Assembly (NCBI GenBank): GCA_024636405.1 | Contig: JAGXHC010000067.1 | Coordinates: forward strand, 1 to 24,363 | Reading direction: 5' to 3' | Origin: Sulfitobacter sp. | Lineage (GTDB): Bacteria; Pseudomonadota; Alphaproteobacteria; Rhodobacterales; Rhodobacteraceae | DNA length: 24,363 bases | Shown: piece by piece, positions 16,867-24,363 of the stretch | Numbering within the stretch: position 1 is the stretch's first letter | Layout: every line of letters begins with the position of its first letter | Position numbers and translations under genes: made by a program | Notes under the pieces: model-generated | Seen by the model: only the letters and a program-made list of their open reading frames with translations | The model's database searches: none | Told to the model about the DNA's origin: nothing

Positions 16867-18036
16867 ATGGCAATCGTGAACCGTATCGCGGCCTTCGCCC
16901 CCGAGATGGCGCAGTGGCGGCGTCATCTGCACACGATCCCCGAATTGGGCGTTGAATGTCACAAGACGGCAGCCTTTGTTGCCGAACGACTGCGCGAATT
17001 CGGGGTGGATGAACTGCACGAGGGCATCGCGACCACAGGCATTGTCGCGATCATCAACGGGCAGGGCGCCGGGCCGACCATCGGGTTGCGCGCGGATATG
17101 GACGGGCTACCCATTCACGAGGCAACGGGCGTAGATTATGCCAGCACTCACATGGGCAAGATGCACGCCTGCGGCCACGACGGGCACACCACGATGCTGC
17201 TCGGTGCGGCCAAATATCTTGCCGAAACCCGCAATTTTACCGGACGCGTGGCGCTGATCTTTCAACCTGCCGAAGAGACTGGCGGCGGGGCTGAGGTGAT
17301 GGTGGAGGAAGGCGTCATGGACCGTTTCGACATCGCTGAGGTCTACGCGCTGCACAATGCGCCGGGGTTTGATGAGGGGGCGTTCTTTACCACGCCGGGG
17401 CCCATCATGGCGGCGGTTGATACGTTCCACATCCATATCAAGGGCAAGGGCGGGCACGGTGCGATGCCGCACGAGACCCGCGATCCGGTGATCGCGGCAT
17501 GCGGCATGGCACAGGCAATCCAGACAATCGTCAGCCGTAATCACACGGCGACGCAGGACCTTGTGGTGTCGGTCACGCAGATCCACACCGGATCGGCGGA
17601 CAACGTGATCCCCGAAACTGCCTATATCAACGGCACGGTGCGCACCTTCGACGCGGACGTGCAGGCGATGGTGATGCGGCGGATGCAACAGATCGTGGAC
17701 GGGCAAGCGGCAAGTTTCGACGTATCGGCGGAATTGATCTATGATGTCGGTTATCCGGCCACGATAAATGATCCGCAAAAGGCCGCCTTTGCCAGTGATG
17801 TCGCGCGTGACGTCGTTGGCGGTGCGCAGGTCCATGAAGATTATGGCCGCGAGATGGGGGCGGAAGATTTCAGCTATATGCTGAACAAACGGCCCGGCGC
17901 GTATTTGTTTCTGGGGCAGGGTTCGGGTGCGGGCCTGCACCACCCTGAATATAACTTCAACGATGACGTGGCCCCGATGGGCGCATCATTTTTTGCGCGC
18001 GTTGTTGAAAAGGCGCAACCGGTGGGAGGCAAATAA
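16867..18036 (+). CDS. M20 family amidohydrolase (M20D, hippurate hydrolase-like)
   Basis: A 389-residue metal-dependent amidohydrolase. Motifs are RRHLHTIPELG (18-28), GLRADMDGLPI (73-83), the metal-binding MHACGHDGH (99-107, ligands Cys102 and His104), FQPAEET (132-138, catalytic Glu136 and ligand Glu137), His163, the dimerisation-domain GKGGHGAMPHETRDPV, and MGAEDFS with HHPEYNFND near the C-terminus. Cys in place of Asp at the metal site marks the M20D group, which cleaves N-acyl amino acids and related amides. AAGGAG lies upstream of the ATG. Its stop overlaps the next start as TAATG, so it is coupled to the two ureohydrolases. This suggests an N-acylated or amide-linked guanidino substrate, which is inference. 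Confidence 0.92.
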   Translation: MAIVNRIAAFAPEMAQWRRHLHTIPELGVECHKTAAFVAERLREFGVDELHEGIATTGIVAIINGQGAGPTIGLRADMDGLPIHEATGVDYASTHMGKMHACGHDGHTTMLLGAAKYLAETRNFTGRVALIFQPAEETGGGAEVMVEEGVMDRFDIAEVYALHNAPGFDEGAFFTTPGPIMAAVDTFHIHIKGKGGHGAMPHETRDPVIAACGMAQAIQTIVSRNHTATQDLVVSVTQIHTGSADNVIPETAYINGTVRTFDADVQAMVMRRMQQIVDGQAASFDVSAELIYDVGYPATINDPQKAAFASDVARDVVGGAQVHEDYGREMGAEDFSYMLNKRPGAYLFLGQGSGAGLHHPEYNFNDDVAPMGASFFARVVEKAQPVGGK

Positions 18037-18998
18037 TGGGTTTGGAAGACGCAAAAACGCAGGTTGATCAGGCATTTACCCGCGATGATCTAAAAGGCCC
18101 CAGCTTTGAGAACGCTTTTGGCGGTGCCACGTCATTTCTGCGGCGTCGCTATACAAAGGACCTTCGGGGCGTTGATATTGCGGTGACAGGCGTCCCTTTT
18201 GATCAGGCCGTAACCAATCGCCCCGGCACGCGACTGGGCCCGCGCGCGATCCGCGAGGCCAGCTCGCTGCAATCCTTCGATGCCCCCTATGGCTGGGATT
18301 TCGATGTCCTGAGCGATTTTGCCATCGCGGATTACGGTGACCTTGCCTTTGACTATGGCCACGTGAGTGAATTTCCCGCAGCACTGACAGCGCATATCAA
18401 GGGTATCCTGGATGCGGGCGCGGCCAGTGTTGTTTTGGGCGGCGATCATTACATCAGCTTTCCGATCCTCAAAGCCTATGCGGAGAAATATGGCCCGATC
18501 AGCCTGCTGCAATTCGATGCCCATTCCGACACATGGGTTGACGATGACATGGCGCGGATTGACCACGGTACGATGTTCTACAAGGCGGTCAAATCCGGCG
18601 TGGTAGATCCTGCAACCTCTGTTCAGGTCGGCATCAGAACCACCAACCCGGACACGATGGGCGTCACCACCATCGACGCCCGTGAAGTGCACGAAAATGG
18701 CCCGGTGGCGGCGGTTCAAAAAATCAAATCCGTGTTGGGCGACAGGCCGGTTTACCTGACTTTCGACATCGACGCGCTGGATCCGGCCTTTGCGCCGGGC
18801 ACCGGCACGCCGGTCTGGGGCGGGCTGACCAGTGGTCAATGTGCCATCATGCTGCGCGATCTGGCGGGGATCAATATTGTGGGCGGTGACGTCGTTGAGG
18901 TATCGCCGCCCTTTGACACCACAGGCACCACAGCCATTGCCGGTGCGCACGTCGCAACAGAGATCCTGTGCCTGCTGGGCGCAAGGATGCGTCGCTGA
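18036..18998 (+). CDS. speB: Agmatinase (ureohydrolase family)
   Basis: A 320-residue ureohydrolase. The six metal ligands of the binuclear Mn site are His138 in GGDHY, Asp161, His163 and Asp165 in FDAHSDTW, and Asp244 and Asp246 in TFDIDALDP. The segment after the metal site (IDHGTMFY, 175-182; SVQVGIRT) and the stretch PVYLTFDIDALDPAFAPGTG closely resemble E. coli SpeB, so agmatine to putrescine plus urea is the best guess. The start overlaps the M20 stop by one base (TAATG), and the stop overlaps the next ureohydrolase by one base (TGATG). No ribosome binding problem is seen; GGGAGG lies just upstream of the ATG. Confidence 0.88.
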   Translation: MGLEDAKTQVDQAFTRDDLKGPSFENAFGGATSFLRRRYTKDLRGVDIAVTGVPFDQAVTNRPGTRLGPRAIREASSLQSFDAPYGWDFDVLSDFAIADYGDLAFDYGHVSEFPAALTAHIKGILDAGAASVVLGGDHYISFPILKAYAEKYGPISLLQFDAHSDTWVDDDMARIDHGTMFYKAVKSGVVDPATSVQVGIRTTNPDTMGVTTIDAREVHENGPVAAVQKIKSVLGDRPVYLTFDIDALDPAFAPGTGTPVWGGLTSGQCAIMLRDLAGINIVGGDVVEVSPPFDTTGTTAIAGAHVATEILCLLGARMRR

Positions 18999-19945
18999 TG
19001 AGCACGAAAAACCAACCGATCAGCGGCAATGATCTGGCCCGATTTTCCGGGCCGGGCACTTTCATGCGCCTGCCATCGAAAAACGATCTTGCGGGGCTTG
19101 ATGTGGCCGTTTTGGGTGTGCCGATGGATATCGGGACGTCCTGGCGGTCAGGCACCCGTTTCGGGCCAAAGGAAGTGCGCAGTCAGTCAGCGATGATCCG
19201 ACCCTATAATCTGGCCACAGGGGCCGCACCATTTGACAGCCTGCAAGTGGCGGATGTGGGCGACCTGGCGATCAATACGTTTTCGCTGAGTGATTCATTG
19301 CGCATTATATCAGACAGTTACGATGGGATCCTAAACTACGACGCCATGCCGTTGGCAATCGGCGGCGATCATTCAATTACCCTTCCGATCCTGCGTGCCA
19401 TGGCGCGGCGGCACGGGCCGGTGGCGCTGATCCATGTCGATGCCCATGCGGACGTCAACGACGAGATGTTCGGAGAACGCGAAACCCATGGCACCGTGTT
19501 CAGGCGTGCACATGAGGAAGGGTTGATAAACCCTTCGAAAACATATCAGATCGGCCTTCGCGGCACCGGCTATGCTGCGTCGGATTTTTCCGAGGCGGTG
19601 GGATGGGGCTTCCAGCAATTCCCGGCGCATGAACTTTGGGGTCGCAGCCTTGCCCCGCTTGGGGCGGAAATCCGGCGCGACATTGGCGATATGCCGGCCT
19701 ATGTCACCTTTGACATCGACAGTCTTGATCCCGCATATGCACCCGGCACCGGCACGCCTGAAATCGCCGGGCTGACCACGCCGCAGGCGCTGGAACTGAT
19801 CCGCGCGTTTCGGGGGGTCAATATCGTCGGCGCTGATCTGGTAGAGGTGTCGCCGCCCTATGATCTGTCGGGAAACACGGCATTGACCGGTGCCAATATT
19901 CTTTTTGAACTACTTTGCGTGTTGCCGGGGGTGGCGTACCGGTAA
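18998..19945 (+). CDS. Second ureohydrolase, agmatinase/guanidinobutyrase-like
   Basis: A 315-residue paralogue of the preceding gene with an intact metal site: His125 (GGDHS), Asp148, His150 and Asp152 (VDAHADVN), Asp239 and Asp241 (FDIDSLDPAYAPGTGTP). It differs in the substrate-facing segment: ETHGTVFRRAHEEGL (162-176) and IGLRGTGY (185-192) replace the IDHGTMFY and IGIRTTN segments of its neighbour. That pattern is closer to guanidinobutyrase-like or guanidinopropionase-like enzymes. The frame extends to 18968, but ATG 18998 gives a TGATG overlap and has AAGGA 10 bases upstream. The pair may act on two guanidino substrates or form a mixed oligomer; neither is shown by sequence. Confidence 0.87.
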   Translation: MSTKNQPISGNDLARFSGPGTFMRLPSKNDLAGLDVAVLGVPMDIGTSWRSGTRFGPKEVRSQSAMIRPYNLATGAAPFDSLQVADVGDLAINTFSLSDSLRIISDSYDGILNYDAMPLAIGGDHSITLPILRAMARRHGPVALIHVDAHADVNDEMFGERETHGTVFRRAHEEGLINPSKTYQIGLRGTGYAASDFSEAVGWGFQQFPAHELWGRSLAPLGAEIRRDIGDMPAYVTFDIDSLDPAYAPGTGTPEIAGLTTPQALELIRAFRGVNIVGADLVEVSPPYDLSGNTALTGANILFELLCVLPGVAYR

Positions 19946-19985
19946 AATGCCGAGGCGCGCGGTCACCGACCTGATGGTTAAAAGG

Positions 19986-20030
19986 CCAGATGAACAAAGG
20001 CCCGATGAATAAAGGCCCGATGAATAGACG
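19986..20030 (+). repeat. 15-bp tandem repeat, three units, upstream of the DUF1499 gene
   Basis: Units are CCAGATGAACAAAGG, CCCGATGAATAAAGG and CCCGATGAATAGACG. Each carries an in-frame ATG, so automatic start calling would extend the downstream protein by MNKGP repeats. The unit matches the 15895-15939 unit at about 12 of 15 positions, and again it ends right before a start codon (10 bases here). Confidence 0.85.
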
Positions 20031-20040
20031 GAGGTACAAT

Positions 20041-20484
20041 ATGCTGCTGTGGATACTGGTTTTACTGCTGGTGGCTGGATTGCTTTACATCAGGCTGGCG
20101 CCATCTGATGCAGAGCGTTGGCACAAACAGGCGTATGCCTCCGGGATGGAGCCGCAGGAAAAGAAGAATGGTTTCGTTTGGCGCAGACCCGTCACCGGTG
20201 ACGGCAAGGAAATGCTGCGCGCGCTGGATGCCATCATCATGGACACGGAACGCACGACACGGCTGACCGGTGCTGTGACAGAGGGACAGATCACCTATGT
20301 CACACGGTCCAAGCTGTTGGGATTCCCCGATTATACCACTGTGGGCATATACGACGGGCTGATCGAAGACCCCCAGGCGCGGTATCTTGAGATCAACGGG
20401 CGGCTGCGGTTTGGCGGGTCAGATCTTGGCGTGAACCGGCAGCGGATTGAAGGATGGATCGACGCTTTGGAGGCGGGAGGATAG
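20041..20484 (+). CDS. DUF1499-like membrane-anchored protein
   Basis: A 147-residue protein with one N-terminal hydrophobic helix (about 1-20, LLWILVLLLVAGLLYIRLA), then a soluble domain. The segments TERTTRLTGA, ITYVTRSKLLGFPDYTTVGIYDG and YLEINGRLRFGGSDLGVNRQRIEGW are typical of DUF1499, whose function is unknown. The helix is probably a membrane anchor with the domain in the periplasm. An in-frame ATG at 19990 would add MNKGPMNKGPMNRRRYN, which is only translated tandem repeat. The start at 20041 is chosen because GGAGG lies 6 to 7 bases upstream and the helix then begins at residue 2. The last 66 bp overlap the convergent secreted-protein gene. Confidence 0.85.
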   Translation: MLLWILVLLLVAGLLYIRLAPSDAERWHKQAYASGMEPQEKKNGFVWRRPVTGDGKEMLRALDAIIMDTERTTRLTGAVTEGQITYVTRSKLLGFPDYTTVGIYDGLIEDPQARYLEINGRLRFGGSDLGVNRQRIEGWIDALEAGG

Positions 20485-20706
20485 GCAGCCTTTCTGCACC
20501 TCGCGCCACATCGGTACATTCAGCGACATCTGGCATTGCGCCATGAACATGCGCCCGTCCACCTGAAGGCAAATGGTCTCGCCCAACTCCACCCGGCCAC
20601 CGGTGCGGTCCGTGCAGTAACAGTCAATGGTCTTGCCACCCGGCGCCTTGACGTCAGCCATCGCGGGCAGGGCAAACAGACAGCAGATCAATATTGCGCG
20701 TTTCAT
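20419..20706 (-). CDS. Small secreted cysteine-containing protein
   Basis: A 95-residue protein with a signal peptide, MKRAILICCLFALPAMA, likely cut after Ala17. The mature part has five cysteines (29, 31, 46, 58, 74) and the stretch GKTIDCYCTDRTGGRVELGE. It should be periplasmic and disulfide-bonded or metal-binding. I recall similar short proteins in Rhodobacteraceae but know no function. No clear Shine-Dalgarno precedes the ATG. It is divergent from prfA (61-bp gap) and overlaps the convergent DUF1499 gene by 66 bp; about the last 21 residues are encoded opposite that gene. Confidence 0.75.
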   Translation of the reverse strand: MKRAILICCLFALPAMADVKAPGGKTIDCYCTDRTGGRVELGETICLQVDGRMFMAQCQMSLNVPMWREVQKGCLSSRLQSVDPSFNPLPVHAKI

Positions 20707-20767
20707 GGGACCAGCTTAGCACGCTGTGCCCCTTGACCAAAGCATTTCCATCAGCGACAGGAACGAT

Positions 20768-21823
20768 ATGATCCCGATGGACCGCCTTGAGCAGATCGTG
20801 CAGCGCTTTCAGTTTCTGGAAGCGTCGATGTCTGTCGGCTCGGATGGGGCGAATTTCGCCAGGCTCGCCAAGGAATACGCGGATCTGCGGGATGTGGTGA
20901 CCCAGATCGAAGCCTACCGGGCCTTGCAGATCGCACTGGACGATGCCCGCGCCATGTTGCGCGACCCTGAAATGGCGGCATTGGCAGAGGAGGAAATACA
21001 GCGCATCAAAAATGCTTTGCCTGCTGCCGAAGCTGAATTGCAACTGGCATTGCTGCCGCGCGACGCAGCGGATGCAAAGCCGGCAATGCTGGAAATCCGG
21101 CCTGGCACGGGGGGCGATGAAGCGGCCCTTTTTGGCGCTGATCTGCTGCGCATGTATCAGCGGTATGCCGAAAACCGCGGTTGGAAGTTCGATCTGGTCG
21201 AGGCGCAGATGACCGAACTGGGCGGCGTCAAGGAAGTGGTCGCGCACATAACAGGGCAGAACGTATTTGCACGCCTTAAATACGAATCAGGCGTGCACCG
21301 GGTGCAGCGGGTGCCAACAACCGAAAGCGGCGGGCGCATCCATACATCTGCCGCGACGGTCGCCGTTTTGCCGGAGGCCGAGGATGTTGATATTCACATT
21401 GACCCCAATGATCTGCGCATCGACACCATGCGCGCCTCGGGCGCTGGCGGGCAACATGTGAACACCACCGATTCCGCGGTGCGCATCACCCATGCGCCAA
21501 GCGGCATTGTGGTCACCTCGTCCGAGAAATCGCAGCACCGCAACCGCGAGATCGCGATGCAGGTGCTCAAGGCGCGGCTTTATGATCTGGAACGCAACCG
21601 CGTGGACAGTGAACGATCCGCAAGCCGGGCCGCGCAGGTCGGATCAGGCGACAGGTCTGAGCGGATCAGAACCTACAATTTTCCGCAGGGGCGGCTGACG
21701 GACCACCGTATCAACCTCACGCTGTACCGGTTGGATGCTGTGATGCAGGGCGATCTGGATGAGATCATCGATGCGCTGACGGCGGATGCTCAGGCGCGGA
21801 TGCTGGCGGAGATGGGCGCATGA
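20768..21823 (+). CDS. prfA: Peptide chain release factor 1
   Basis: A 351-residue class I release factor that recognises UAA and UAG and triggers peptide release. The GGQ motif is at 227-229 in [16 protein letters not shown], and the anticodon-like PxT motif is PTT (183-185) in [15 protein letters not shown], which identifies RF1 and not RF2 (SPF). [14 protein letters not shown] (109-122) starts the central domain. The frame extends to 20726. The start at 20768 has AGGA six bases upstream and gives the usual family length; ATG 20777 is a less likely alternative. Its stop overlaps the prmC start as ATGA. PrmC methylates the Gln of GGQ, so the coupling is functional. Confidence 0.97.
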   Translation: MIPMDRLEQIVQRFQFLEASMSVGSDGANFARLAKEYADLRDVVTQIEAYRALQIALDDARAMLRDPEMAALAEEEIQRIKNALPAAEAELQLALLPRDAADAKPAMLEIRPGTGGDEAALFGADLLRMYQRYAENRGWKFDLVEAQMTELGGVKEVVAHITGQNVFARLKYESGVHRVQRVPTTESGGRIHTSAATVAVLPEAEDVDIHIDPNDLRIDTMRASGAGGQHVNTTDSAVRITHAPSGIVVTSSEKSQHRNREIAMQVLKARLYDLERNRVDSERSASRAAQVGSGDRSERIRTYNFPQGRLTDHRINLTLYRLDAVMQGDLDEIIDALTADAQARMLAEMGA

Positions 21824-22662
21824 GTGCACCGACCGCTGGCCAGGCGATGGCAGCGGCAACCGCACGTTTGCGCGCGGCGGGCGTGCCGGATCCGGCGCGG
21901 GATGCGCGCATTTTGCTGGCCCATGCAGCTTCGGTGGATGCGGCGCGCGTGACCCTGATCGCGCCCGAGGAAATCGCGCCGGACATCGCCGAGCGTTTTG
22001 AGCATTTGATCGCGCTGCGCTCGGTGCGGGTGCCGGTATCGCATCTGGTGGGCAGTCGCGCCTTCTATGGCCGCGATTTCAAGGTCAGCCGCGATGTCCT
22101 TGATCCGCGCCCAGAGACCGAAACCCTGATTGAAATAGCACTTTCTGCGCCATTTGATCATCTGTTGGATTTGGGAACCGGGTCGGGCAATATACTGGTC
22201 AGTTTGCTGGCCGAGCGCCCGGATGCGCGTGGTGTCGGCGTGGATCTGTCCGAAGACGCCTGTCTTCAGGCCAGCGCCAATGCGGTACAGCACGGCGTGC
22301 AGGGCCGCGCCCAGATCATGCAATCGGACTGGTTCACGGCGGTCACCGGGCGGTTTGATCTGATCGTGTCAAATCCGCCCTATCTGTCTTTGGCCGAAAT
22401 GGCCGATATCGCGCCCGAACTGCGCGATCATGAACCGCAGATTGCCCTCACGGACGGCCAGGACGGGCTTAGCGTTTACCGTCTGATCGCGGAGCAGGCG
22501 CACGGATATCTGACCGTGCGGGGCCGGGTTCTGGTGGAAATCGGCTGGCAGCAGGGGGGGGCGGTGTGTGATATCTTTACGCGTGCCGGTTGGGGCGAGG
22601 TGACGCTGGCGATGGATCTGGATGGCCGTCCGCGTGTTGTTTCTGCCGCGATGCCCGCTTGA
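21820..22662 (+). CDS. prmC: Release factor glutamine N5-methyltransferase
   Basis: A 280-residue SAM-dependent methyltransferase that modifies the GGQ glutamine of release factors. An N-terminal helical domain (about 1-75, with [11 protein letters not shown]) precedes the Rossmann domain with motif [10 protein letters not shown] (117-125) and the catalytic NPPY (185-188) in [22 protein letters not shown] (97-105) before motif I is also characteristic of the family. The start overlaps the prfA stop by four bases (ATGA), the classical prfA-prmC arrangement. The DUF4167 gene follows after 214 bp. Confidence 0.97.
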   Translation: MSAPTAGQAMAAATARLRAAGVPDPARDARILLAHAASVDAARVTLIAPEEIAPDIAERFEHLIALRSVRVPVSHLVGSRAFYGRDFKVSRDVLDPRPETETLIEIALSAPFDHLLDLGTGSGNILVSLLAERPDARGVGVDLSEDACLQASANAVQHGVQGRAQIMQSDWFTAVTGRFDLIVSNPPYLSLAEMADIAPELRDHEPQIALTDGQDGLSVYRLIAEQAHGYLTVRGRVLVEIGWQQGGAVCDIFTRAGWGEVTLAMDLDGRPRVVSAAMPA

Positions 22663-22876
22663 TTCCGGCAAAAATTCGCAAAATGGCGATAAAATATGCA
22701 ATTTGCGCTGGACGTGGCCTGTATCCCATGTTTATTCAAGGGAGTTGCAGCGGTGGATGCCTCAGAGTGGTCCCGCGCGGCGTTAAGCCCAACATATCGC
22801 ACAACCGGGTCTGAAGGTGCACATTCACGGCGCTCCGGTATCTACGAACACCAGCACACAAGGCTGAAACCATTAC
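22663..22876 (+). promoter_or_regulatory. Untranslated gap / leader before the DUF4167 gene
   Basis: A 214-bp non-coding stretch between codirectional genes. It begins with an A/T-rich run (22670-22704) unlike its surroundings, which may be a promoter UP-type region. A possible -35 TTGCGC at 22703 has no good -10 partner. The remainder has no convincing reading frame. It is long enough for a promoter plus a 5' leader of more than 100 nt; no known riboswitch is recognised. Confidence 0.35.
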
Positions 22877-23488
22877 ATGAAATCTTCCAGATCACGGTCC
22901 CGGTCAAAAAGTAACCGCAACCGTCCGCAACAGGGTGGCAACGTCGTCAACCGCGTGTTTGACAGCTCCGGCCCCGAGGGCAAAGTGCGCGGCACGCCGC
23001 AGCAGGTCATAGAGAAATACAACCAGCTCGCGCGTGATGCGCAACTGAGCAATGATCGCGTAGCGGCCGAAAACTTTCAGCAACACGCGGAACATTACCT
23101 GCGCCTGCTCAGCGAGGCGCAGCGCGAAATGGACCAGCGCCGCGACGAACAGGAACGCCAGAACCGCGAACGCCAGGCCGAACGGGACCGCGAACGGAAC
23201 GACCGTCAGGAGCGTGACGGAAATCAGGGCGGCGGCGATCAAGGCAATCAAAACATTGGTGGTGATCAAGACAATCATCAGCAAAGCCGGGGCCGCGACG
23301 ACGACGATTCGGCGCAGCAGCCACAGCCGATTGTGCAGCAACAAGATGACGACAACGAAAGCAATCTTGTCGAGACACCTGAAAGCAAGCCAAAGCCCAA
23401 ACGCGCACCCCGGCGCAAGCCAAAGCCCAAGGTGGACGACGATCAGCCGCAACAGGGCGATAGCAATCAGCCCGACGCGGCGGAATAG
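22877..23488 (+). CDS. DUF4167 domain-containing protein
   Basis: A 203-residue, highly charged soluble protein. The N-terminal 85 residues (basic SSRSRSRSKSNRNRP, then NRVFDSSGPEGKVRGTPQQVIEKYNQLARDA and ENFQQHAEHYLRLL) fit DUF4167, found in alphaproteobacteria next to prmC. From about 85 a long acidic/basic, Arg-Glu-Asp-Gln-rich helix or coiled coil leads into an Asn/Gln/Gly-rich low-complexity part. The protein ends in a Lys-Pro-rich section (SKPKPKRAPRRKPKPK) and an acidic tip. The basic N-terminus suggests nucleic-acid binding; the function is unknown. The ATG at 22877 has only a weak upstream AGG. Confidence 0.85.
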   Translation: MKSSRSRSRSKSNRNRPQQGGNVVNRVFDSSGPEGKVRGTPQQVIEKYNQLARDAQLSNDRVAAENFQQHAEHYLRLLSEAQREMDQRRDEQERQNRERQAERDRERNDRQERDGNQGGGDQGNQNIGGDQDNHQQSRGRDDDDSAQQPQPIVQQQDDDNESNLVETPESKPKPKRAPRRKPKPKVDDDQPQQGDSNQPDAAE

Positions 23489-23509
23489 CGCAAGAGGCGT
23501 GGAATTTGA

Positions 23510-23536
23510 CCGGGCCCCTGGCACAAGTGGGGCCGG
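23510..23536 (+). terminator. Stem-loop after the DUF4167 gene
   Basis: GGCCCC (23513-23518) pairs with GGGGCC (23529-23534). Two further C-G pairs are possible if G23512 is bulged, and the loop is about ten bases. It starts 22 bp after the stop codon. The downstream sequence GGTTAATTACC is not a U-run, so termination efficiency is uncertain. Confidence 0.4.
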
Positions 23537-23732
23537 GTTAATTACCGGGACGCAGTAGCACCCCATAGGGCTGCTGAATGCTCCCCGGTTTTCACACTGA
23601 ATATCATGTTGTGGCTAACTTGAACCGCTTGGACCTGCCTGAAATCAAGGGGTTCGGCGCCTCTTCTAATGCAGAATATCCACATTTGCCCGCGAAGCCG
23701 ACTAAATAAAACTTGCTTGCCTCTGCTCAGGC

Positions 23733-24363
23733 TCAGGTTTTCGCAATCTCGCGCGCCAGCGCGCAGAACCCTTCCAGAGATATTTGTTCCGCCCGCTCTG
23801 TCGGTGCTATTCCTGCGGCGCGCAGGCGGTCTTCGATGTCCGGTGCCGCACCCTTTAATGCCGCGCGCAGCATCTTGCGCCGCTGATTGAACGCCATGGC
23901 CACCACACGGCTCAGGATCGCCGGATCGGCAGGAAATCGGGGGACGGGCAAGGCGGTCAGATGGACAACGCTTGATGAAACCTTCGGGGGCGGCGTAAAA
24001 GCTTCGGGCGGCAGCTGCAATACTATGCGCGCGTCGCAGCGCCATTGTGCCAGCAGGGCAAGGCGTCCGTAGGCCTTCGATCCGGGCGCAGCCACAATCC
24101 GCTCTGCCACTTCGCGCTGAAACATCAGCGTGAGGCTTTGCCAGTACGGGGGCCATTCCGGCGGTGTCAGCCAGCGCACCAACAGTTCAGTGCCGATGTT
24201 ATAGGGCAGGTTCGCGGCCACGCGGATCGGTGGCGTCAGGTGGGACAATGGGTCGATGGCCAGCGCGTCCCCTTCGATCACGGTGAGCCTGCCGGGATAC
24301 ACGGTGGCAATCTCGGCCAGCGCAGGAAGACAGCGCGAGTCCTTTTCGATGCACAGCACATGC
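23733..24363 (-). CDS. rsmA: 16S rRNA (adenine1518-N6/adenine1519-N6)-dimethyltransferase, N-terminus missing
   Basis: About 209 codons of RsmA/KsgA, running off the right edge of the window, so the SAM-binding motif I and the start are absent. The protein dimethylates two adjacent adenines in helix 45 of 16S rRNA during ribosome assembly. Visible parts are the second strand ending in Glu-Lys-Asp (CIEKD), GDALAID, the catalytic [11 protein letters not shown], the [10 protein letters not shown] segment, the [10 protein letters not shown] stretch and [19 protein letters not shown], followed by the C-terminal helical domain with [12 protein letters not shown]. The stop is TGA at 23735-23733. The reading frame is intact to the edge. 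Confidence 0.95.
   Translation of the reverse strand, partial: HVLCIEKDSRCLPALAEIATVYPGRLTVIEGDALAIDPLSHLTPPIRVAANLPYNIGTELLVRWLTPPEWPPYWQSLTLMFQREVAERIVAAPGSKAYGRLALLAQWRCDARIVLQLPPEAFTPPPKVSSSVVHLTALPVPRFPADPAILSRVVAMAFNQRRKMLRAALKGAAPDIEDRLRAAGIAPTERAEQISLEGFCALAREIAKT

Noticed and set aside
19990..20040. N-terminal extension MNKGPMNKGP.. of the DUF1499 protein
   Set aside because: It is translated tandem repeat. The GGAGG before 20041 and the immediately following membrane helix support the shorter start.

Overview
The window is a gene-dense, GC-rich stretch of bacterial chromosome. It most likely comes from an alphaproteobacterium of the Rhodobacteraceae (Roseobacter group). The assignment rests on the character of the proteins: a Fur/Mur-type regulator with the alphaproteobacterial metal-site pattern, a prfA-prmC-DUF4167 gene order, AbrB-family and DMT exporters, a short secreted cysteine protein of a kind I associate with this family, and a GGATATTT..GGCCAGA.GAA intergenic element I recall from these genomes. 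No database search was possible. I see no phage, transposase, integrase, CRISPR array, rRNA or tRNA, so the region looks like core chromosome with small repeat elements in the gaps.

Layout. 1-3708: the tail of an ABC-F ATPase meets a minus-strand run (tyrS, FemAB/GNAT-like acyltransferase, HSD10-type SDR, MOSC protein). 3775-4902: anmK, divergent from tyrS. 4926-7674: minus-strand DMT transporter, enolase and GNAT. 7791-8852: AbrB-family membrane protein. 9006-10139: minus-strand Fur/Mur regulator and a NYN-LOTUS protein. 10509-13128: RhlE-type RNA helicase, a coupled two-helix membrane protein, then a second DMT transporter. 13093-15886: minus-strand nucleoside hydrolase, GNAT and SelO pseudokinase, all overlapping at start/stop codons. 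15990-16802: mazG. 16867-19945: M20 amidohydrolase and two ureohydrolases, again overlapping by one base each. 20041-20706: a DUF1499 protein and a secreted Cys-rich protein, convergent and overlapping. 20768-23488: prfA, prmC and a DUF4167 protein. 23733-24363: the 3' part of rsmA.

How the genes group. Housekeeping functions dominate: translation (tyrS, prfA and the PrmC enzyme that methylates it, rsmA, a helicase), glycolysis (eno), peptidoglycan recycling (anmK) and nucleotide hygiene (mazG, nucleoside hydrolase). The less ordinary parts are two tightly coupled cassettes. One is an M20 deacylase with an agmatinase and a second ureohydrolase, suggesting catabolism of guanidino compounds. 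The other is nucleoside hydrolase, GNAT and SelO.

The most unusual non-coding signal is a 15-bp tandem repeat of about three units. It occurs at two unrelated loci (15895-15939 and 19986-20030), both times immediately upstream of a start codon and on the coding strand. It resembles a single-copy module at 8967-8980. A second repeat family, a 32-bp hairpin element, is present as two near-identical copies between tyrS and the FemAB-like gene, with a possible degenerate copy upstream of the second DMT gene. Convergent gene ends are very compact: three pairs overlap tail to tail.
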